From Thermoproteota archaeon (GTDB lineage: Archaea; Korarchaeota; Korarchaeia; Korarchaeales; Korarchaeaceae), in contig JAOZFN010000005.1 of the NCBI GenBank assembly GCA_027492205.1, positions 40,775 to 104,774 on the forward strand: a stretch of 64,000 bases of DNA, given 5' to 3'. The notes beneath the pieces were generated by a model. That model worked only from the letters and a program-made list of their open reading frames with translations. It ran no database searches and was not told where the DNA came from. The translations under genes were made by a program, and so were the position numbers. This document shows, one piece after another, positions 50,933 to 62,080 of the stretch (the stretch's first letter is position 1; each line of letters opens with the position of its first letter).

Positions 50933-52075
50933 TTACGGGACCTCCGGGAGCACCACGCCCCTGCCCTCCAGCTGCTCCGCCATCTCACCCACAAGCCTCT
51001 TCAGGCCCAGACCGGTCTTGGCCGACACGGTTATGTGGGGGGCCTCCTCAATCAGGTCCACGTAGTCCCTGACTCTCGCCCTGAGCGTGGCGTCGTCGAG
51101 CAGGTCGGCCTTGTTGAACACAACGAGGATGTCCTCCGGACCCTTCCCGAGCTCCCTGAGCAGCCTGAGCGACTCCGATATCTTCACCTCGGCCACCTCG
51201 GGCTTGTCAGCGACGTCGACGACCATCAGGGCGAGCTGCGAGTACTGCATGTCGATCACGTTCAGCCTGAACGAGTGGATGAGCCTCGGGTCGAGGTCGA
51301 GCACGAACCCGATCGTGTCCACGAGGTAGACCCGACCGTCCATGAGCCCGGCGTACTTGCTGGACAGTGTGGTGAAGGGCTGGGGGCTGACCGGCTTGTC
51401 CAGACCCGTGAGGGCATTGAACAGGCTGGTCTTGCCGGCGTTGTAGTAGCCAGTGATGACCACGATCTTCCCGCCGGACTCCAGGCGCTTCCTCACCCTC
51501 TCCAGCTTCTGCCTCTCCAGCCTCTCGATCTTCCTCCGGAGGATCTTCATCCTCCTCTGAACCGCGTTCACCGCCCTGTGGTAGGCGTACTCACCCCCGC
51601 CGAGGAAGCCGGCGCGCATCCTCAGGAACTTCTTCGCGGCGGCCAGCTTGATGTAGGGGAGGGCCTTGCTGAGGGCGGCCAGGTCTATCTGGAGCTTGGA
51701 GATGACGTCGCTGGCCGCCTCCCTGAAGATCCTGAGGGTGACCTCATACCTGTCAACCACCTCGACGCCGAGGGCCCCCTCGAGGTTCCACTTCTGCTTG
51801 CTCGTCAGCGTGTTGTAGAACACCACGAGGGCTGGGTCTATCTGCCTGACCTTCTCTCGGAGTTCCTCGACCTTGCCCCTGCCCAGAACGTAGTTGACGG
51901 TTGGCTTCGTCCTGACCTGTATCACACGGTAGACTGGCGCGTAGCCCAGCGTCTGAAGCAGGTTCTCCAGCTCCCCCATCTGGATCTTGTAAAGGTGATG
52001 GTCGTGGGGGTTGGTCTTCACCATCACCGTGATTACCTTGGGCCTCCTAGCCACTCTTCGCCCTCCCCTTCTCAC
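50933..52075 (-). CDS. hflX: HflX-family GTPase
   Basis: Ribosome-associated GTPase. The 380-residue protein has the N-terminal HflX domain (VNYVLGRGKVEEL, LVVFYNTLTSKQKWNLE), a helical hairpin (about 170-205), and a G domain with GYYNAGKTSLFNAL, DTIGFVLDLDPRLIHSFR and NKADLL. The HflX-specific glycine stretch (GFLGGGEYAY) is present. The start is GTG, about 25 bases from the palindromic TTAATTAA at 52096-52103, so probably leaderless. In bacteria HflX splits stalled ribosomes after heat stress; the same role is inferred here. Confidence 0.92.
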   Translation of the reverse strand: MRRGGRRVARRPKVITVMVKTNPHDHHLYKIQMGELENLLQTLGYAPVYRVIQVRTKPTVNYVLGRGKVEELREKVRQIDPALVVFYNTLTSKQKWNLEGALGVEVVDRYEVTLRIFREAASDVISKLQIDLAALSKALPYIKLAAAKKFLRMRAGFLGGGEYAYHRAVNAVQRRMKILRRKIERLERQKLERVRKRLESGGKIVVITGYYNAGKTSLFNALTGLDKPVSPQPFTTLSSKYAGLMDGRVYLVDTIGFVLDLDPRLIHSFRLNVIDMQYSQLALMVVDVADKPEVAEVKISESLRLLRELGKGPEDILVVFNKADLLDDATLRARVRDYVDLIEEAPHITVSAKTGLGLKRLVGEMAEQLEGRGVVLPEVP

Positions 52076-52095
52076 CTGGCCGTCGGCGATCCGGG

Positions 52096-52103
52096 TTAAT
52101 TAA
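52096..52103. promoter_or_regulatory. Palindromic TATA-like element before hflX
   Basis: TTAATTAA lies in the 42-base gap between ubiD and hflX on the reverse strand. Its centre is 25-26 bases from the hflX GTG at 52075, so hflX likely has its own promoter and a leaderless message. Confidence 0.5.
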
Positions 52104-52117
52104 TCTATCCGTGACTC

Positions 52118-53473
52118 TCAGCCGAATTTTGGCCTCTCGTAGAGCTCCTTGGGCCCCTTTATCGTGGCGTCGATGATCATCTTCGCGTAGGGAAGCCTCA
52201 CCCTCCGGACCTCTCCATCGATCTCCACGAGCGCGAGGTTGCTGTGGTCGAGGGAGGAGCCGAGGACGTTCCCTATCACCATGAAGTCCCTGGGCGGGTA
52301 GGTCCTCTGGACGACGGCCCTCATGAGCTGCTCGTAGTCGTAGACGTCCACGTCGGAGTCAACGACTATGACCCTCTTCAGGCTCTTGTGGGCCGCCATC
52401 ATGGCCAGGGCAACCTGGACGGCCTGACCCTCGTACTCCTTCTCAATAGCGACAGCCGCCTCTATCCACCTTCCCCCGGCGGGGGTCATGGCGACCCCGA
52501 CCACCTTGGCGTGCCTGGAGGCGGCCTCCCACAGGACTGGCTCGACCGGGAGGCCCATCAAGAGCTCGTGCTCCCTCCCGCCGGGCAGGATCGCCTGATA
52601 GATGGCGTCGGACCGCATCCTGATGGACTTGACCTCCATCACGGGCTGCTTTCGAACTATGTCCTTCCCGAAGATCTCGTAGAATGGACCCTCGTCCGCC
52701 CGCTCTCCGGGGAGTATCCGACCCTCCAGGAGAATCTCGGCCTCGACAGGAGCGTCCGCGTCGACGCTCTCGCACGGCGTGAGCCTGACGGGCCTCCCCT
52801 CCACGGCGCCGGCGATCGCGAGCTTGTCCCTGTCCTCAGCAGGGATGGCGCCTGCCAGCATCAGTCCGGGGCCCACGCCAATCGCCACCGCGACGTCGAG
52901 GGGCCTCCCCTCCGCCTCGGCTTCGGCTATCAGCCTGTGGAGCTTCCGGCCCTCGACGGCCCTCAGCACCACCCTGTCTCTCGAGATGGGCATCATCCTG
53001 TGGTACGAGGCGGAGTACCCCCCCGTGGCCTCGTCCCTGACCACCACTATTCCGGCCGTGATGTAAGGGCCGGCCTCTCCAACGTAGTGCCTCAGTATGG
53101 GGAGCCTCTCCAGGTTCACCGGCTCCACCTTCAGGTCCCACTCTGGGGTGTGGCCAGGGCTCGGCGGCACTCCCGAGTCCACTGCCGACCGGAGGACGCG
53201 CCAGATCTCCCTCGGGTTAACGCCTAGGAGTTTTGCCATCAGCTCCCTGCCGGACGCCACTCCCCCCACCACCCTGAACTGACTGATCTCCCCCGTCCTG
53301 AGCACGGGAGACGTGAACAGGGCGGCGGAGCGGCCTTCCGTAGACGCCAAGCTCTTGGCTATCTCGTAATCCACGCTGAGCCTGTCTCCAAAAACCCTCA
53401 GCAGGCCCGCCTCCTCGAGGTCCTCCAGAGACCTCCTCAGACCTGTTGCCGTCACCTTGGGCTCTCTCGGCAA
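52118..53473 (-). CDS. ubiD: UbiD-family decarboxylase, possible anhydromevalonate phosphate decarboxylase
   Basis: Prenylated-flavin-dependent decarboxylase. The 451-residue protein shows the family's N-terminal part (REIWRVLRSAVDSG, SASYHRMMPISRD), DEGPFYEIFGKD in the middle and VIVVDSDVDVYD (near 360). In archaea with the modified mevalonate pathway a UbiD homologue decarboxylates trans-anhydromevalonate 5-phosphate; length and lineage make that a good candidate. The partner aconitase-X and UbiX are not in the window. The start is TTG 53473; GTG 53455 fits the promoter spacing better. hflX follows on the same strand. Confidence 0.85.
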   Translation of the reverse strand: MPREPKVTATGLRRSLEDLEEAGLLRVFGDRLSVDYEIAKSLASTEGRSAALFTSPVLRTGEISQFRVVGGVASGRELMAKLLGVNPREIWRVLRSAVDSGVPPSPGHTPEWDLKVEPVNLERLPILRHYVGEAGPYITAGIVVVRDEATGGYSASYHRMMPISRDRVVLRAVEGRKLHRLIAEAEAEGRPLDVAVAIGVGPGLMLAGAIPAEDRDKLAIAGAVEGRPVRLTPCESVDADAPVEAEILLEGRILPGERADEGPFYEIFGKDIVRKQPVMEVKSIRMRSDAIYQAILPGGREHELLMGLPVEPVLWEAASRHAKVVGVAMTPAGGRWIEAAVAIEKEYEGQAVQVALAMMAAHKSLKRVIVVDSDVDVYDYEQLMRAVVQRTYPPRDFMVIGNVLGSSLDHSNLALVEIDGEVRRVRLPYAKMIIDATIKGPKELYERPKFG

Positions 53474-53484
53474 GCCCGCGGAAC

Positions 53485-53494
53485 CATTTAAATA
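53485..53494. promoter_or_regulatory. TATA element between ubiD and asnS
   Basis: CATTTAAATA contains the palindrome ATTTAAAT. Its centre is about 31 bases from the asnS ATG (53520) and 34 from an internal ubiD GTG at 53455, so it can serve both directions. Confidence 0.5.
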
Positions 53495-53519
53495 AGCGGA
53501 TCTGCGGGATGGGCTGAGA

Positions 53520-54827
53520 ATGTCTTCTGGGTCGGGGGAAGTGGCGAGGACGCACCTGATCTCACAGGTCGGGCCCGACCTGGAGGGACAGGAGGTCGGC
53601 CTGGCTGGCTGGGTCTACCGATATCGAGACCTGGGCTCCGTCGTCTTCATCGTGCTGAGGGACGCCACTGGCATAATTCAGGCGGTAGTCAGGTCGGAGG
53701 AGGTGGAGCCGGATAGCTGGGAGGCGGCCAAGAGGGCCGATGTGGAGGCCTCCGTGAAGCTGGCAGGCGTCGTGAGGCTGGATCCCAGGGCCCCCGGCGG
53801 GGTGGAGGTCAGGGCCACCAGGTTCAAACTGGTCGGCGAGTCTCCGGACTTCCCCATAAAGAAGGACACCGGAGTGGAGTTCAGGCTCGACAAGAGGCAC
53901 TTGGACATCCGGAGCAGGAGGATGTGGGCGGCCCTGAGAATTCGAGCTGAGTTCATAGCGGGCCTGAGGGAGTGGTTCGACTCCAACGGCTTCATCCCGG
54001 TTGAGGCCCCGACGTTCGTCAGCGCCGCGGTGGAGGGGGGAGCCACCCTCTTCGAACTCAACTACTTCGGCAGGAAGGCCTACCTCACCCAGAGCTCCCA
54101 GTTCTACCTTGAGGCCGCGATCTTCACCTTTGAGAAGGTCTACACAATCCAGCCGAGTTTCAGGGCGGAGAAGTCCAGAACCAGGAGGCACCTCACCGAG
54201 TTCTGGCACGCCGAGGCCGAGATGGCCTGGCACGACCTCGACGCGATGATGGACGTCGCGGAGGCTCTGGTGGATCACGCGGTTCATCGGGTGTACGAGA
54301 ACAGGAAGGAGGAGCTTGAGATACTTGGAAGGAAGTTCGAGCCACCTCAGAGGCCCTATCCTCGGATCTCCTACGACGAGGCCATAGACATAGCCCAGTC
54401 CAAGGGAGTTCAGATCGAGTGGGGGGACGACATGTCCACCGAGGCTGAGAGGGTCGTGTCGCTGGAGTTCGACAGGCCGGTCTTCGTCTGCAGGTATCCG
54501 AAGCAGGCCAAGGCCTTCTACCACGCGCCCGACCCAGCGAGACCCGAGGTGGTCCTCTGCGCGGATCTCCTCGCCCCCGAGGGCATAGGGGAGATAATAG
54601 GCGGCGGCCAGAGGATACACTCCTACGACGAGCTGGTGGCGAGGATCAGGGAGGAGGGCCTCAGGGTTGAGGACTACGAGTGGTACCTCGACCTGAGGAG
54701 GTACGGTTCGGTCCCCCACGCCGGCTTCGGCCTCGGCGTCGAGAGGACCGTCAGGTGGATCGCAGGCATACCGCACATCAGGGACGCGGTGGCCTTCCCG
54801 AGGACGCCGACGAGGCTGACCCCCTAA
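53520..54827 (+). CDS. asnS: Asparaginyl-tRNA synthetase (archaeal type)
   Basis: Charges tRNA-Asn. The 435-residue class II enzyme has an N-terminal OB fold (VGLAGWVYRYRDLGSVVFIV) and motif 2 FRAEKSRTRRHLTEFWHAEAE. YPRISYDEAIDIAQSKGVQI, with EWGDDMSTEAERV, and motif 3 YGSVPHAGFGLGVERTVRW follow. The RTRRHLTEFWHAE form and VEGGATLFELNYF match asparaginyl rather than aspartyl enzymes, which I considered first. Length equals that of Pyrococcus AsnRS as remembered. Probably leaderless from the TATA at 53485-53494. Confidence 0.9.
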   Translation: MSSGSGEVARTHLISQVGPDLEGQEVGLAGWVYRYRDLGSVVFIVLRDATGIIQAVVRSEEVEPDSWEAAKRADVEASVKLAGVVRLDPRAPGGVEVRATRFKLVGESPDFPIKKDTGVEFRLDKRHLDIRSRRMWAALRIRAEFIAGLREWFDSNGFIPVEAPTFVSAAVEGGATLFELNYFGRKAYLTQSSQFYLEAAIFTFEKVYTIQPSFRAEKSRTRRHLTEFWHAEAEMAWHDLDAMMDVAEALVDHAVHRVYENRKEELEILGRKFEPPQRPYPRISYDEAIDIAQSKGVQIEWGDDMSTEAERVVSLEFDRPVFVCRYPKQAKAFYHAPDPARPEVVLCADLLAPEGIGEIIGGGQRIHSYDELVARIREEGLRVEDYEWYLDLRRYGSVPHAGFGLGVERTVRWIAGIPHIRDAVAFPRTPTRLTP

Positions 54828-54832
54828 CCCCC

Positions 54833-55495
54833 TCACTCAAACCGGGCGAGGGACCCGCCCCCCTCCCCCTCCGTCTGACCGTTGTAGCGAGCCTCCAGGA
54901 GAGACCTCAGCCTCCGCGCCCTCTTCTCGCCAATCACCGACCTGAGTTCCGGGAAGCTGGCCTGGAAGACCCTCTTGAGCGTCCCGAACCTCTTGAGGAG
55001 GGCCTCCGCGCTCTTGGGGCCTATGCCTGGGACGCTGGTCAACACGTAGAGCTGCGCCTCGGACAGGCTCGCGAGCTTGGGTCGCCTCCTCGCCACCACG
55101 GGGCCGCCCCGCCCCTCCCTGGCCAGCGCGGCGATGAACCAGCATGTCTGGTCCCGGTCCGCCAGGCAAACCACGCTCGCGCCCATCCGCAGGAGGCCCG
55201 CCATGGCCCCCGCGATCACGCGCCCCTCCCTCTGGGTCAGGCCCAGGAAGGGCCCCTCTATCAGGAGGATCGCCCTCTCGTACACCTCCAAGATCCTCTT
55301 CACCTGGTCGAACACCCTGCCGTCGTAGATCGAGTTCAAGAAGTCTCGGGGGGTCTTCCTCTCGATGCAGACCTCTCCCCCAATCAGGTAGTCGCAGGGC
55401 TCCAGCCTCCTCCTGTCGACGCTGTTGAGGAGGCTCTTGAGGGCTTCGTAGATCTCCATCGGCTCGTTAGAGTCTACGACGACCCTGGCCGGCAC
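54833..55495 (-). CDS. xpf: XPF/ERCC4-type nuclease, short form
   Basis: Structure-specific endonuclease cutting 3' flaps and forks. The 220-residue protein has the ERCC4 domain with VVVDSNEP, the catalytic ERK signature IERKTPRDF (near residue 49), and a C-terminal helix-hairpin-helix pair (SVPGIGPKSAEALLKRF, SVIGEKRARRLRSL). It lacks the helicase domain of euryarchaeal Hef, so it is the short, crenarchaeal-like form that usually works with PCNA. No PIP box is obvious in the acidic C-terminus (GEGGGSLARFE). It starts with GTG 29 bases inside the RPA gene; coupling to RPA fits a repair role. Confidence 0.9.
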   Translation of the reverse strand: MPARVVVDSNEPMEIYEALKSLLNSVDRRRLEPCDYLIGGEVCIERKTPRDFLNSIYDGRVFDQVKRILEVYERAILLIEGPFLGLTQREGRVIAGAMAGLLRMGASVVCLADRDQTCWFIAALAREGRGGPVVARRRPKLASLSEAQLYVLTSVPGIGPKSAEALLKRFGTLKRVFQASFPELRSVIGEKRARRLRSLLEARYNGQTEGEGGGSLARFE

Positions 55496-57158
55496 TCATA
55501 CTCCCCCTCATCCGCTCGATCTCGCTCAAAAGTAGCCTGACCTCGCTCTTAGGGTCAGCGAAGTCCATAGACTCGGCGAACAGCTTGATGAGCCCGGTGT
55601 CCTCTTGGTACCTCAGCCTGCCCCTGGCCACCACCTCCCTGCCCACGAGTCTCTTTGCCAGCTCGTCGGCCGGATACGAGTCCTCTTCGTACCCCTGCTG
55701 CTCTATCTCCTCCAACATGTCTTGGACGGTCTTCCCCAGGAGTTCCTCGGCCTTCCTCCCTATGAAGATCACCCGGGCAACCCCCGTCCCATCGTCGATC
55801 GTCAGGTGGAAGATCGGCCTGGGCACGGCCTCGGCGATCTCCCCACAGTTGGGGCACTGGAAGATGCCGTACTCCTTCGCGACCCTGGAGCCGCACTCCG
55901 GGCAGTACCACAGGATCCTCACCGGGTCGGAGACCCCGAGGACCGTGCCCCTGACCTCGCGGAACCCCTCCCCCTCAGTCAACTCGAGCCACGTCCTCTT
56001 GTACTTCAAAGAGCGGGCTATTCTGGCCGCGGACTCCGGAACCCTCCCCTCTCCCTCCGCCAGCACCTCTATCCTCCCGTAGTCTCCGACGTTGAGCACG
56101 CGGTCTCCATTCCTTATCGTCCAGAAGTGGTTCACCAGCCTGACCCTGGCCGGCAGGCGAATCGAGAGTACCTCTTCGGCCCGCGCCCCCCAGGCCCGCG
56201 CCAGGACAGGGCCGTCGGGTGTGGCAAGCACGAAGTCCACGACTGTCCGCCTTCCTGCCCTTGAGAAAGTCTCGCTGGGCTCGAATACGTATATCACGTT
56301 CCCCTCAACCTCTTGGGCGGTTCTCCCACCCTCTCCGGGCTGTATCACCCTGACGTCGGTTCTCGGCGTGCTGTGCAGCTCTATGGACTCGTCCCTAACC
56401 GCGACCCTGACGGACCTGACCTCCACCACGGAGCCCAGTGGAACGTCCTCCAGGAGCCGGGACTTGTCGTCCCACATCACCAGCCTGACGTCCTCGTCGA
56501 CCTTCTCGTCCGCCAAGACGGCGCTGGCTATCATTCCGGGGCGTCCATCCTTCCTCTTGAACTCCCTCGGGGCGCTCGCGCTGGTGAGGACCCCCCTAAC
56601 GTCGACCTCCTGTCCGGCCAGATCCTCCGTGATCTCGGCCACCGACAGGGGTTCCACGTCTTCCACGGGGAGTTCCGGGAACTCCCCCTCTAGGCGCCTC
56701 ACGGTCGAGCGGGAGTCCAGGTGCACCGTCAGCATGTTACCCCTCGGCCTCACGCGGCCCCCGCTGATCTCCACCACGTCCCCCTCTCGCACCTCCCCCG
56801 ACCTGATCATCTCGATGAGGTCCTTTGACCAAACGACGACTAGGACGACGCCGGTCTCGTCAGCCAGTCGGAACTCCGCCCTCTCGCCCGGCGCGCCGTC
56901 TCTCCTCGTGAACTCTATGACCCCGTGCATCCTGGTTATCCTCCCCCTCAACTTCACGCGGGACATGCCCGGGAACAGGCTCGCTATCTGGAGCACGGAC
57001 TCTGGCCGCTCGGTTGGAGTCTCCTGAATGCTGACCCCGAGGTCCGTCGCCACCAGTATCAGGGCCGCGTCCGGCTTCAGCAGCCCCCTGAACTCGTCGA
57101 CGTACTTCTTCATCCTCTCCCTGATCTCCTCCTCGGATACTCCGGCCGCCTCGGCCAC
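55467..57158 (-). CDS. rpa: Replication protein A, multi-OB single-stranded DNA-binding protein
   Basis: Coats single-stranded DNA in replication and repair. The 563-residue protein has an N-terminal helical tail, then at least three OB-fold repeats (about 65-170, VKLRGRITRM; 175-270, EVDVRGVLTSA; 280-375), and a C-terminal OB with a zinc finger: WYCPECGSR ... FQCPNCG near residues 420-440. The zinc-containing domain is like eukaryotic RPA70 and euryarchaeal RPA41 rather than the one-OB SSB of Sulfolobus. The start is GTG. The xpf gene overlaps its end. Confidence 0.88.
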   Translation of the reverse strand: MAEAAGVSEEEIRERMKKYVDEFRGLLKPDAALILVATDLGVSIQETPTERPESVLQIASLFPGMSRVKLRGRITRMHGVIEFTRRDGAPGERAEFRLADETGVVLVVVWSKDLIEMIRSGEVREGDVVEISGGRVRPRGNMLTVHLDSRSTVRRLEGEFPELPVEDVEPLSVAEITEDLAGQEVDVRGVLTSASAPREFKRKDGRPGMIASAVLADEKVDEDVRLVMWDDKSRLLEDVPLGSVVEVRSVRVAVRDESIELHSTPRTDVRVIQPGEGGRTAQEVEGNVIYVFEPSETFSRAGRRTVVDFVLATPDGPVLARAWGARAEEVLSIRLPARVRLVNHFWTIRNGDRVLNVGDYGRIEVLAEGEGRVPESAARIARSLKYKRTWLELTEGEGFREVRGTVLGVSDPVRILWYCPECGSRVAKEYGIFQCPNCGEIAEAVPRPIFHLTIDDGTGVARVIFIGRKAEELLGKTVQDMLEEIEQQGYEEDSYPADELAKRLVGREVVARGRLRYQEDTGLIKLFAESMDFADPKSEVRLLLSEIERMRGSMSAGQGRRRL

Positions 57159-57195
57159 CTGCTTGACCCTCTCATCGATCTCCCCGTCGTCCAGC

Positions 57196-58245
57196 TCAGC
57201 TCACCCCCTTCCCCTCGACCCTCAGGAGCCACCTGGGCCCGTCCCTCGTCACGTCGAACTTAACGCCGAGCATTCTCCCCACGAGCCACACGTTAGACTC
57301 CGCGTGCGAGGTGAACTCCGTCAGGGTCACAGCGGACCTGCCCCTCGCCAGGGCCAGGTAGGGGATTATCATGTCCCCGGTGTGCCTATCGAACGCGGCG
57401 CCCGGCCTCAGCTCTCTGAGCAGGCTCTCAGCGGCCTCCCGGCCGACCACCTCGCTGGGCTTGCCCCTCTTCCCCAGAGAGTCCCCTCCAAGCGTAGACC
57501 CAGAGGAGCAGTTGGCCCAGATCGTTATGCCGGCCCCCGGCCCCAGGTGCTCGTTGGGAGACCAGTCTATCCTGATGTCGGCGTTCTCCCCGGCCTCGAG
57601 GAGGAGCTTCCTCGCAGAGTCGGCTATCCTCTCCGCAACGTGCTTCGGGAGCTTGACGGCGTGCGCGACGCCGAAGATGCCCTCAACCCTTCCCCTCTCG
57701 GTCAGCTCCAGCGCGGCGAGGGTGCGGGCGGGGCTCACCCTCAGCTTCACCTGCCCGCCCCCTCTCGGGTAGTGGCCTCTTCTCAAGAGCTCAACTTCGA
57801 CCTGAGCGCCCAAGAGACCGAGGTTCCTCGCGAAGACGAATTTCATGTAGTCGATCGGAGGCGCCATCGGGACGTCGGTCCCTCCGGTCAGCCTGACCTC
57901 CACTGGGGAGTCGGCGAAGAGAGCCACGGGCAGGATTGCCTGGATTATCAGGCTTACGCTCCCAGCGGTTCCGACGTCTAGCACGTATCTCCCGCCCCTA
58001 CGCTCTCGGGGGACGAATTTGACGCGCGTGGACCCGACCCTCAGTCCCTCTACGTCCGCGTCTGTCATCTGGACCAGCAGCCTGGCGGCCGAGAGGTGCT
58101 GCGGCCTGAGGCCAGGCCTGCTCCTCTTCGCCCTTATGTTGTAAACCTCCACCGGGGTGAGCGACACGGAGGCCAGAGCGAGGGCGTACCTGAAGATGGA
58201 GCCGCCACCTTCACCGTAACTGCCGTCTATCCGCACGAGCTCCAT
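57196..58245 (-). CDS. rtcA: RNA 3'-terminal phosphate cyclase
   Basis: Converts 3'-phosphate ends of RNA to 2',3'-cyclic phosphate using ATP through a covalent histidyl-AMP. The 349-residue protein begins with the family pattern IDGSYGEGGGSIFRYALALA. Also visible are RPGLRPQHLSA, GTAGSVSLIIQAILPVA, PRGGGQV and FDRHTGDMIIPYLALA, with the nucleophilic histidine. Length is typical. No rtcB ligase is nearby. It precedes rpa on the same strand by 37 bases and may share its transcript. Confidence 0.95.
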   Translation of the reverse strand: MELVRIDGSYGEGGGSIFRYALALASVSLTPVEVYNIRAKRSRPGLRPQHLSAARLLVQMTDADVEGLRVGSTRVKFVPRERRGGRYVLDVGTAGSVSLIIQAILPVALFADSPVEVRLTGGTDVPMAPPIDYMKFVFARNLGLLGAQVEVELLRRGHYPRGGGQVKLRVSPARTLAALELTERGRVEGIFGVAHAVKLPKHVAERIADSARKLLLEAGENADIRIDWSPNEHLGPGAGITIWANCSSGSTLGGDSLGKRGKPSEVVGREAAESLLRELRPGAAFDRHTGDMIIPYLALARGRSAVTLTEFTSHAESNVWLVGRMLGVKFDVTRDGPRWLLRVEGKGVS

Positions 58246-58273
58246 TAAGGGCCCGCTAATCGGCGATCACCGT

Positions 58274-58284
58274 CTTAAATAAGG
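58274..58284. promoter_or_regulatory. TATA element between rtcA and ogt
   Basis: CTTAAATAAGG is nearly palindromic. It is 33-34 bases from the rtcA ATG (58245) and 38 from the ogt ATG (58316), which also has a GGGGGA ribosome site. One element could serve both. Confidence 0.5.
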
Positions 58285-58315
58285 TTCGGCGCCGACATTG
58301 CGAGGTAAAGGGGGA

Positions 58316-58939
58316 ATGCCAACGGCCGAGGTGTGCGTCGAGCAGGTCTCTGAGGGCCTCGTTGCGCTCGCCTTCCGGGGATCTAGGCTGATGTGCAACA
58401 CAATTCCCCTGGAGAGCGAGAGGTCGGCCCTGAGGCACCTCAGGATCGCGTGCGAGAAGGCTTGGGGCAGAGTGAAGCTCAAGAGAAATCCCTTCTGCGG
58501 CCCTCAGGCAGAGACGGTGGCCTCCCTCGTGAATCGGCTCTACTTGGGGGATCCGGTGGACGCGGGGGACGTTCAGCTGGAACCCCCCAGGTCGGAGTCG
58601 ATGAGGAGGGTCCTGCTCGCAGTCTCGGCGATTCCCCGGGGGAGGGTTACGACCTACGGTGCCCTGGCCAAGGCAGTCGGGCTGTCCCCTCGCGTGGTGG
58701 GCTCCAACCTCGGAAGGAACCCCTTCCCGCTGCTGGTTCCCTGCCACAGGGTCGTGAGGTCCGACCTGACCATCGGGGGGTACTCGTACGGCCGCCTCGT
58801 CAAGGCCTACATCCTCATGCGCGAGGGGGTGGAGATAGACCTGGAGACCGGCAAGGTCGACAGGAGGGCCCTCTTGCCGGCTTGGGTTCTGAAGGGTAGG
58901 CTGCAGGTCGCCCTCCAGGGCGTCGAGGCGGGGTGGTGA
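58316..58939 (+). CDS. ogt: Methylated-DNA-protein cysteine methyltransferase
   Basis: Repairs O6-alkylguanine by moving the alkyl group to its own cysteine. The 207-residue protein has the active-site PCHRVV near residue 142, preceded by the helix-turn-helix arginine finger region (YGALAKAVGLSPRVVG) and followed by GGYSYG. The N-terminal half (about 1-90) is the variable domain of the family. Its stop overlaps the start of the actin-like gene, so the two are translationally coupled, an unexpected pairing. Confidence 0.92.
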   Translation: MPTAEVCVEQVSEGLVALAFRGSRLMCNTIPLESERSALRHLRIACEKAWGRVKLKRNPFCGPQAETVASLVNRLYLGDPVDAGDVQLEPPRSESMRRVLLAVSAIPRGRVTTYGALAKAVGLSPRVVGSNLGRNPFPLLVPCHRVVRSDLTIGGYSYGRLVKAYILMREGVEIDLETGKVDRRALLPAWVLKGRLQVALQGVEAGW

Positions 58940-60209
58940 GGAGGGTGGCGGAGAACAGGCCCGTCTTCGGGATGGACTACGGGACCTCCTACTTCAAGTT
59001 CGGGCCCCTCTGGCTCGGGAAGTACCCGGAGATGGTGGAGAACAGGGGGTACTTCCCGAGGATGTCCAAGGTGGTGGCCGAGATCAGGGGGATCGAGCCA
59101 AGGGAGATCGTCGTCGGGCCCGAGGTCTCCGAGTACCTGGAGTCCAGGGAGGATCTCGAGAGGCTCTACTACCCCATGAGGAACGGAGTCGTCCCTCGGG
59201 ACGACGAGCGTGGCTGGAGGGTCGTCAAGGAGTTGACGAGGTTCGCCCTCCTGAAGCACTATCCGGGCGCGCAGAGCCCCCTCGGCGGCAGGTTCACGGG
59301 GTTCTACGTCGTCGCGGCCCTCGCCGCGCAGGCCCCTACGTACATGTACGAGAGGCTCTTCGAGATCCACGGCCAGCTAAACTCCGAGGAGGGGAAGACG
59401 CTCGTCCGGGCCATGACCATAATACCCCAGCCGCTCGCCGTGGCGATTGCCGAGAAGGCGACGACCTGCGTCGTCCTGGAGGGCGGACACGGAAACACGC
59501 AGATCACCCCAATAAGCCGGGACGTGATTCGAGGGGCCGTGATACCGCTGAACAGGGGAGGGTCTGATTCCGACGCCATAGCCAGGCAGATCTTGAAGGA
59601 CCTCGGCTATCCGGATCTGGCCAGGGAGGACAAGTTCGTCAGGATGTTCAAGGAGATGGCTGGCCTCGTTCCGCTCGACCTGAACTCTGCCATCTCGTGG
59701 GCCAGGGAGCACCCGGCCGCCCTGACCTCCAAGTTCAGGATCCCCGGGACGACCGTCGAAGTGGACATGGGGGACAAGGCGTGGCAGAGGTTCCTCATCG
59801 GGGAGTTCTACTTCAACCCGGGGCACGAGGTCTTCGAGAGCTACTACTCCAGGGGCTTCCCCGGGCCCAGGGACACGATAGTGGGCGACAGGGTCATACC
59901 AGGCAAGGTCTCCCTGGCGGAGGCCATCAGGGAGGCCGTCTCGAGGACGCCGGTCGAGATCCAGTCGACGCTCCTGAGGAACGTGATACTGTCCGGCGGC
60001 GCATTCAGCTGGACGGTTCCAGCTGGACTGGAGGGCGTGGCGGTGGACAGCCCCACGAAGCTGTCTAGGATGCTTCGGGACGCCGGGATCGAGACACAGC
60101 CCAAGATGGTAAGGGAGCCCCAGTTCTCCGTCTGGAGGGGCGCCGTGGTCTACGGACTCTTCCTGCCCGAGGGGGTCAGGTGGGACTGGTCGACCATGGA
60201 GGGCTGGCG

Positions 60210-60225
<16 letters not shown>
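58933..60225 (+). CDS. Actin-superfamily protein, crenactin-like
   Basis: A 430-residue protein with the actin ATPase-fold signatures: phosphate-1 loop MDYGTSYFKFGP (residues about 14-25), phosphate-2 region CVVLEGGHGNTQITPI and NRGGSDSDAIARQIL, adenosine motif VILSGGAF, and the actin-like C-terminal VWRGAVVYGLF. Size matches crenactin, the filament-forming actin of Thermoproteales and Korarchaeota, and is larger than Ta0583/ParM types. A cytoskeletal role is inferred. It starts with GTG overlapping the ogt stop. No arcadin genes are recognised beside it. The end overlaps the convergent DUF72 gene by 16 bases. Confidence 0.72.
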
Positions 60226-62065
<1,840 letters not shown>

Positions 62066-62080
62066 CCGACCCCAGTCGTG

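Noticed and set aside
51035..52099. Antisense open frame of 354 residues across hflX
   Set aside because: Shadow of the GTPase gene, with low-complexity leucine/glutamate/proline composition.
53520..54827. Aspartyl-tRNA synthetase as the identity of the class II synthetase
   Set aside because: The FRAEKSRTRRHLTEFWHAE motif, the ISYDEAIDI block and the length fit asparaginyl-tRNA synthetase better.
53562..54836. Antisense open frame of 424 residues across asnS
   Set aside because: It is the mirror of a clear synthetase gene in G+C-rich DNA; composition is proline/glycine/arginine-rich without motifs.
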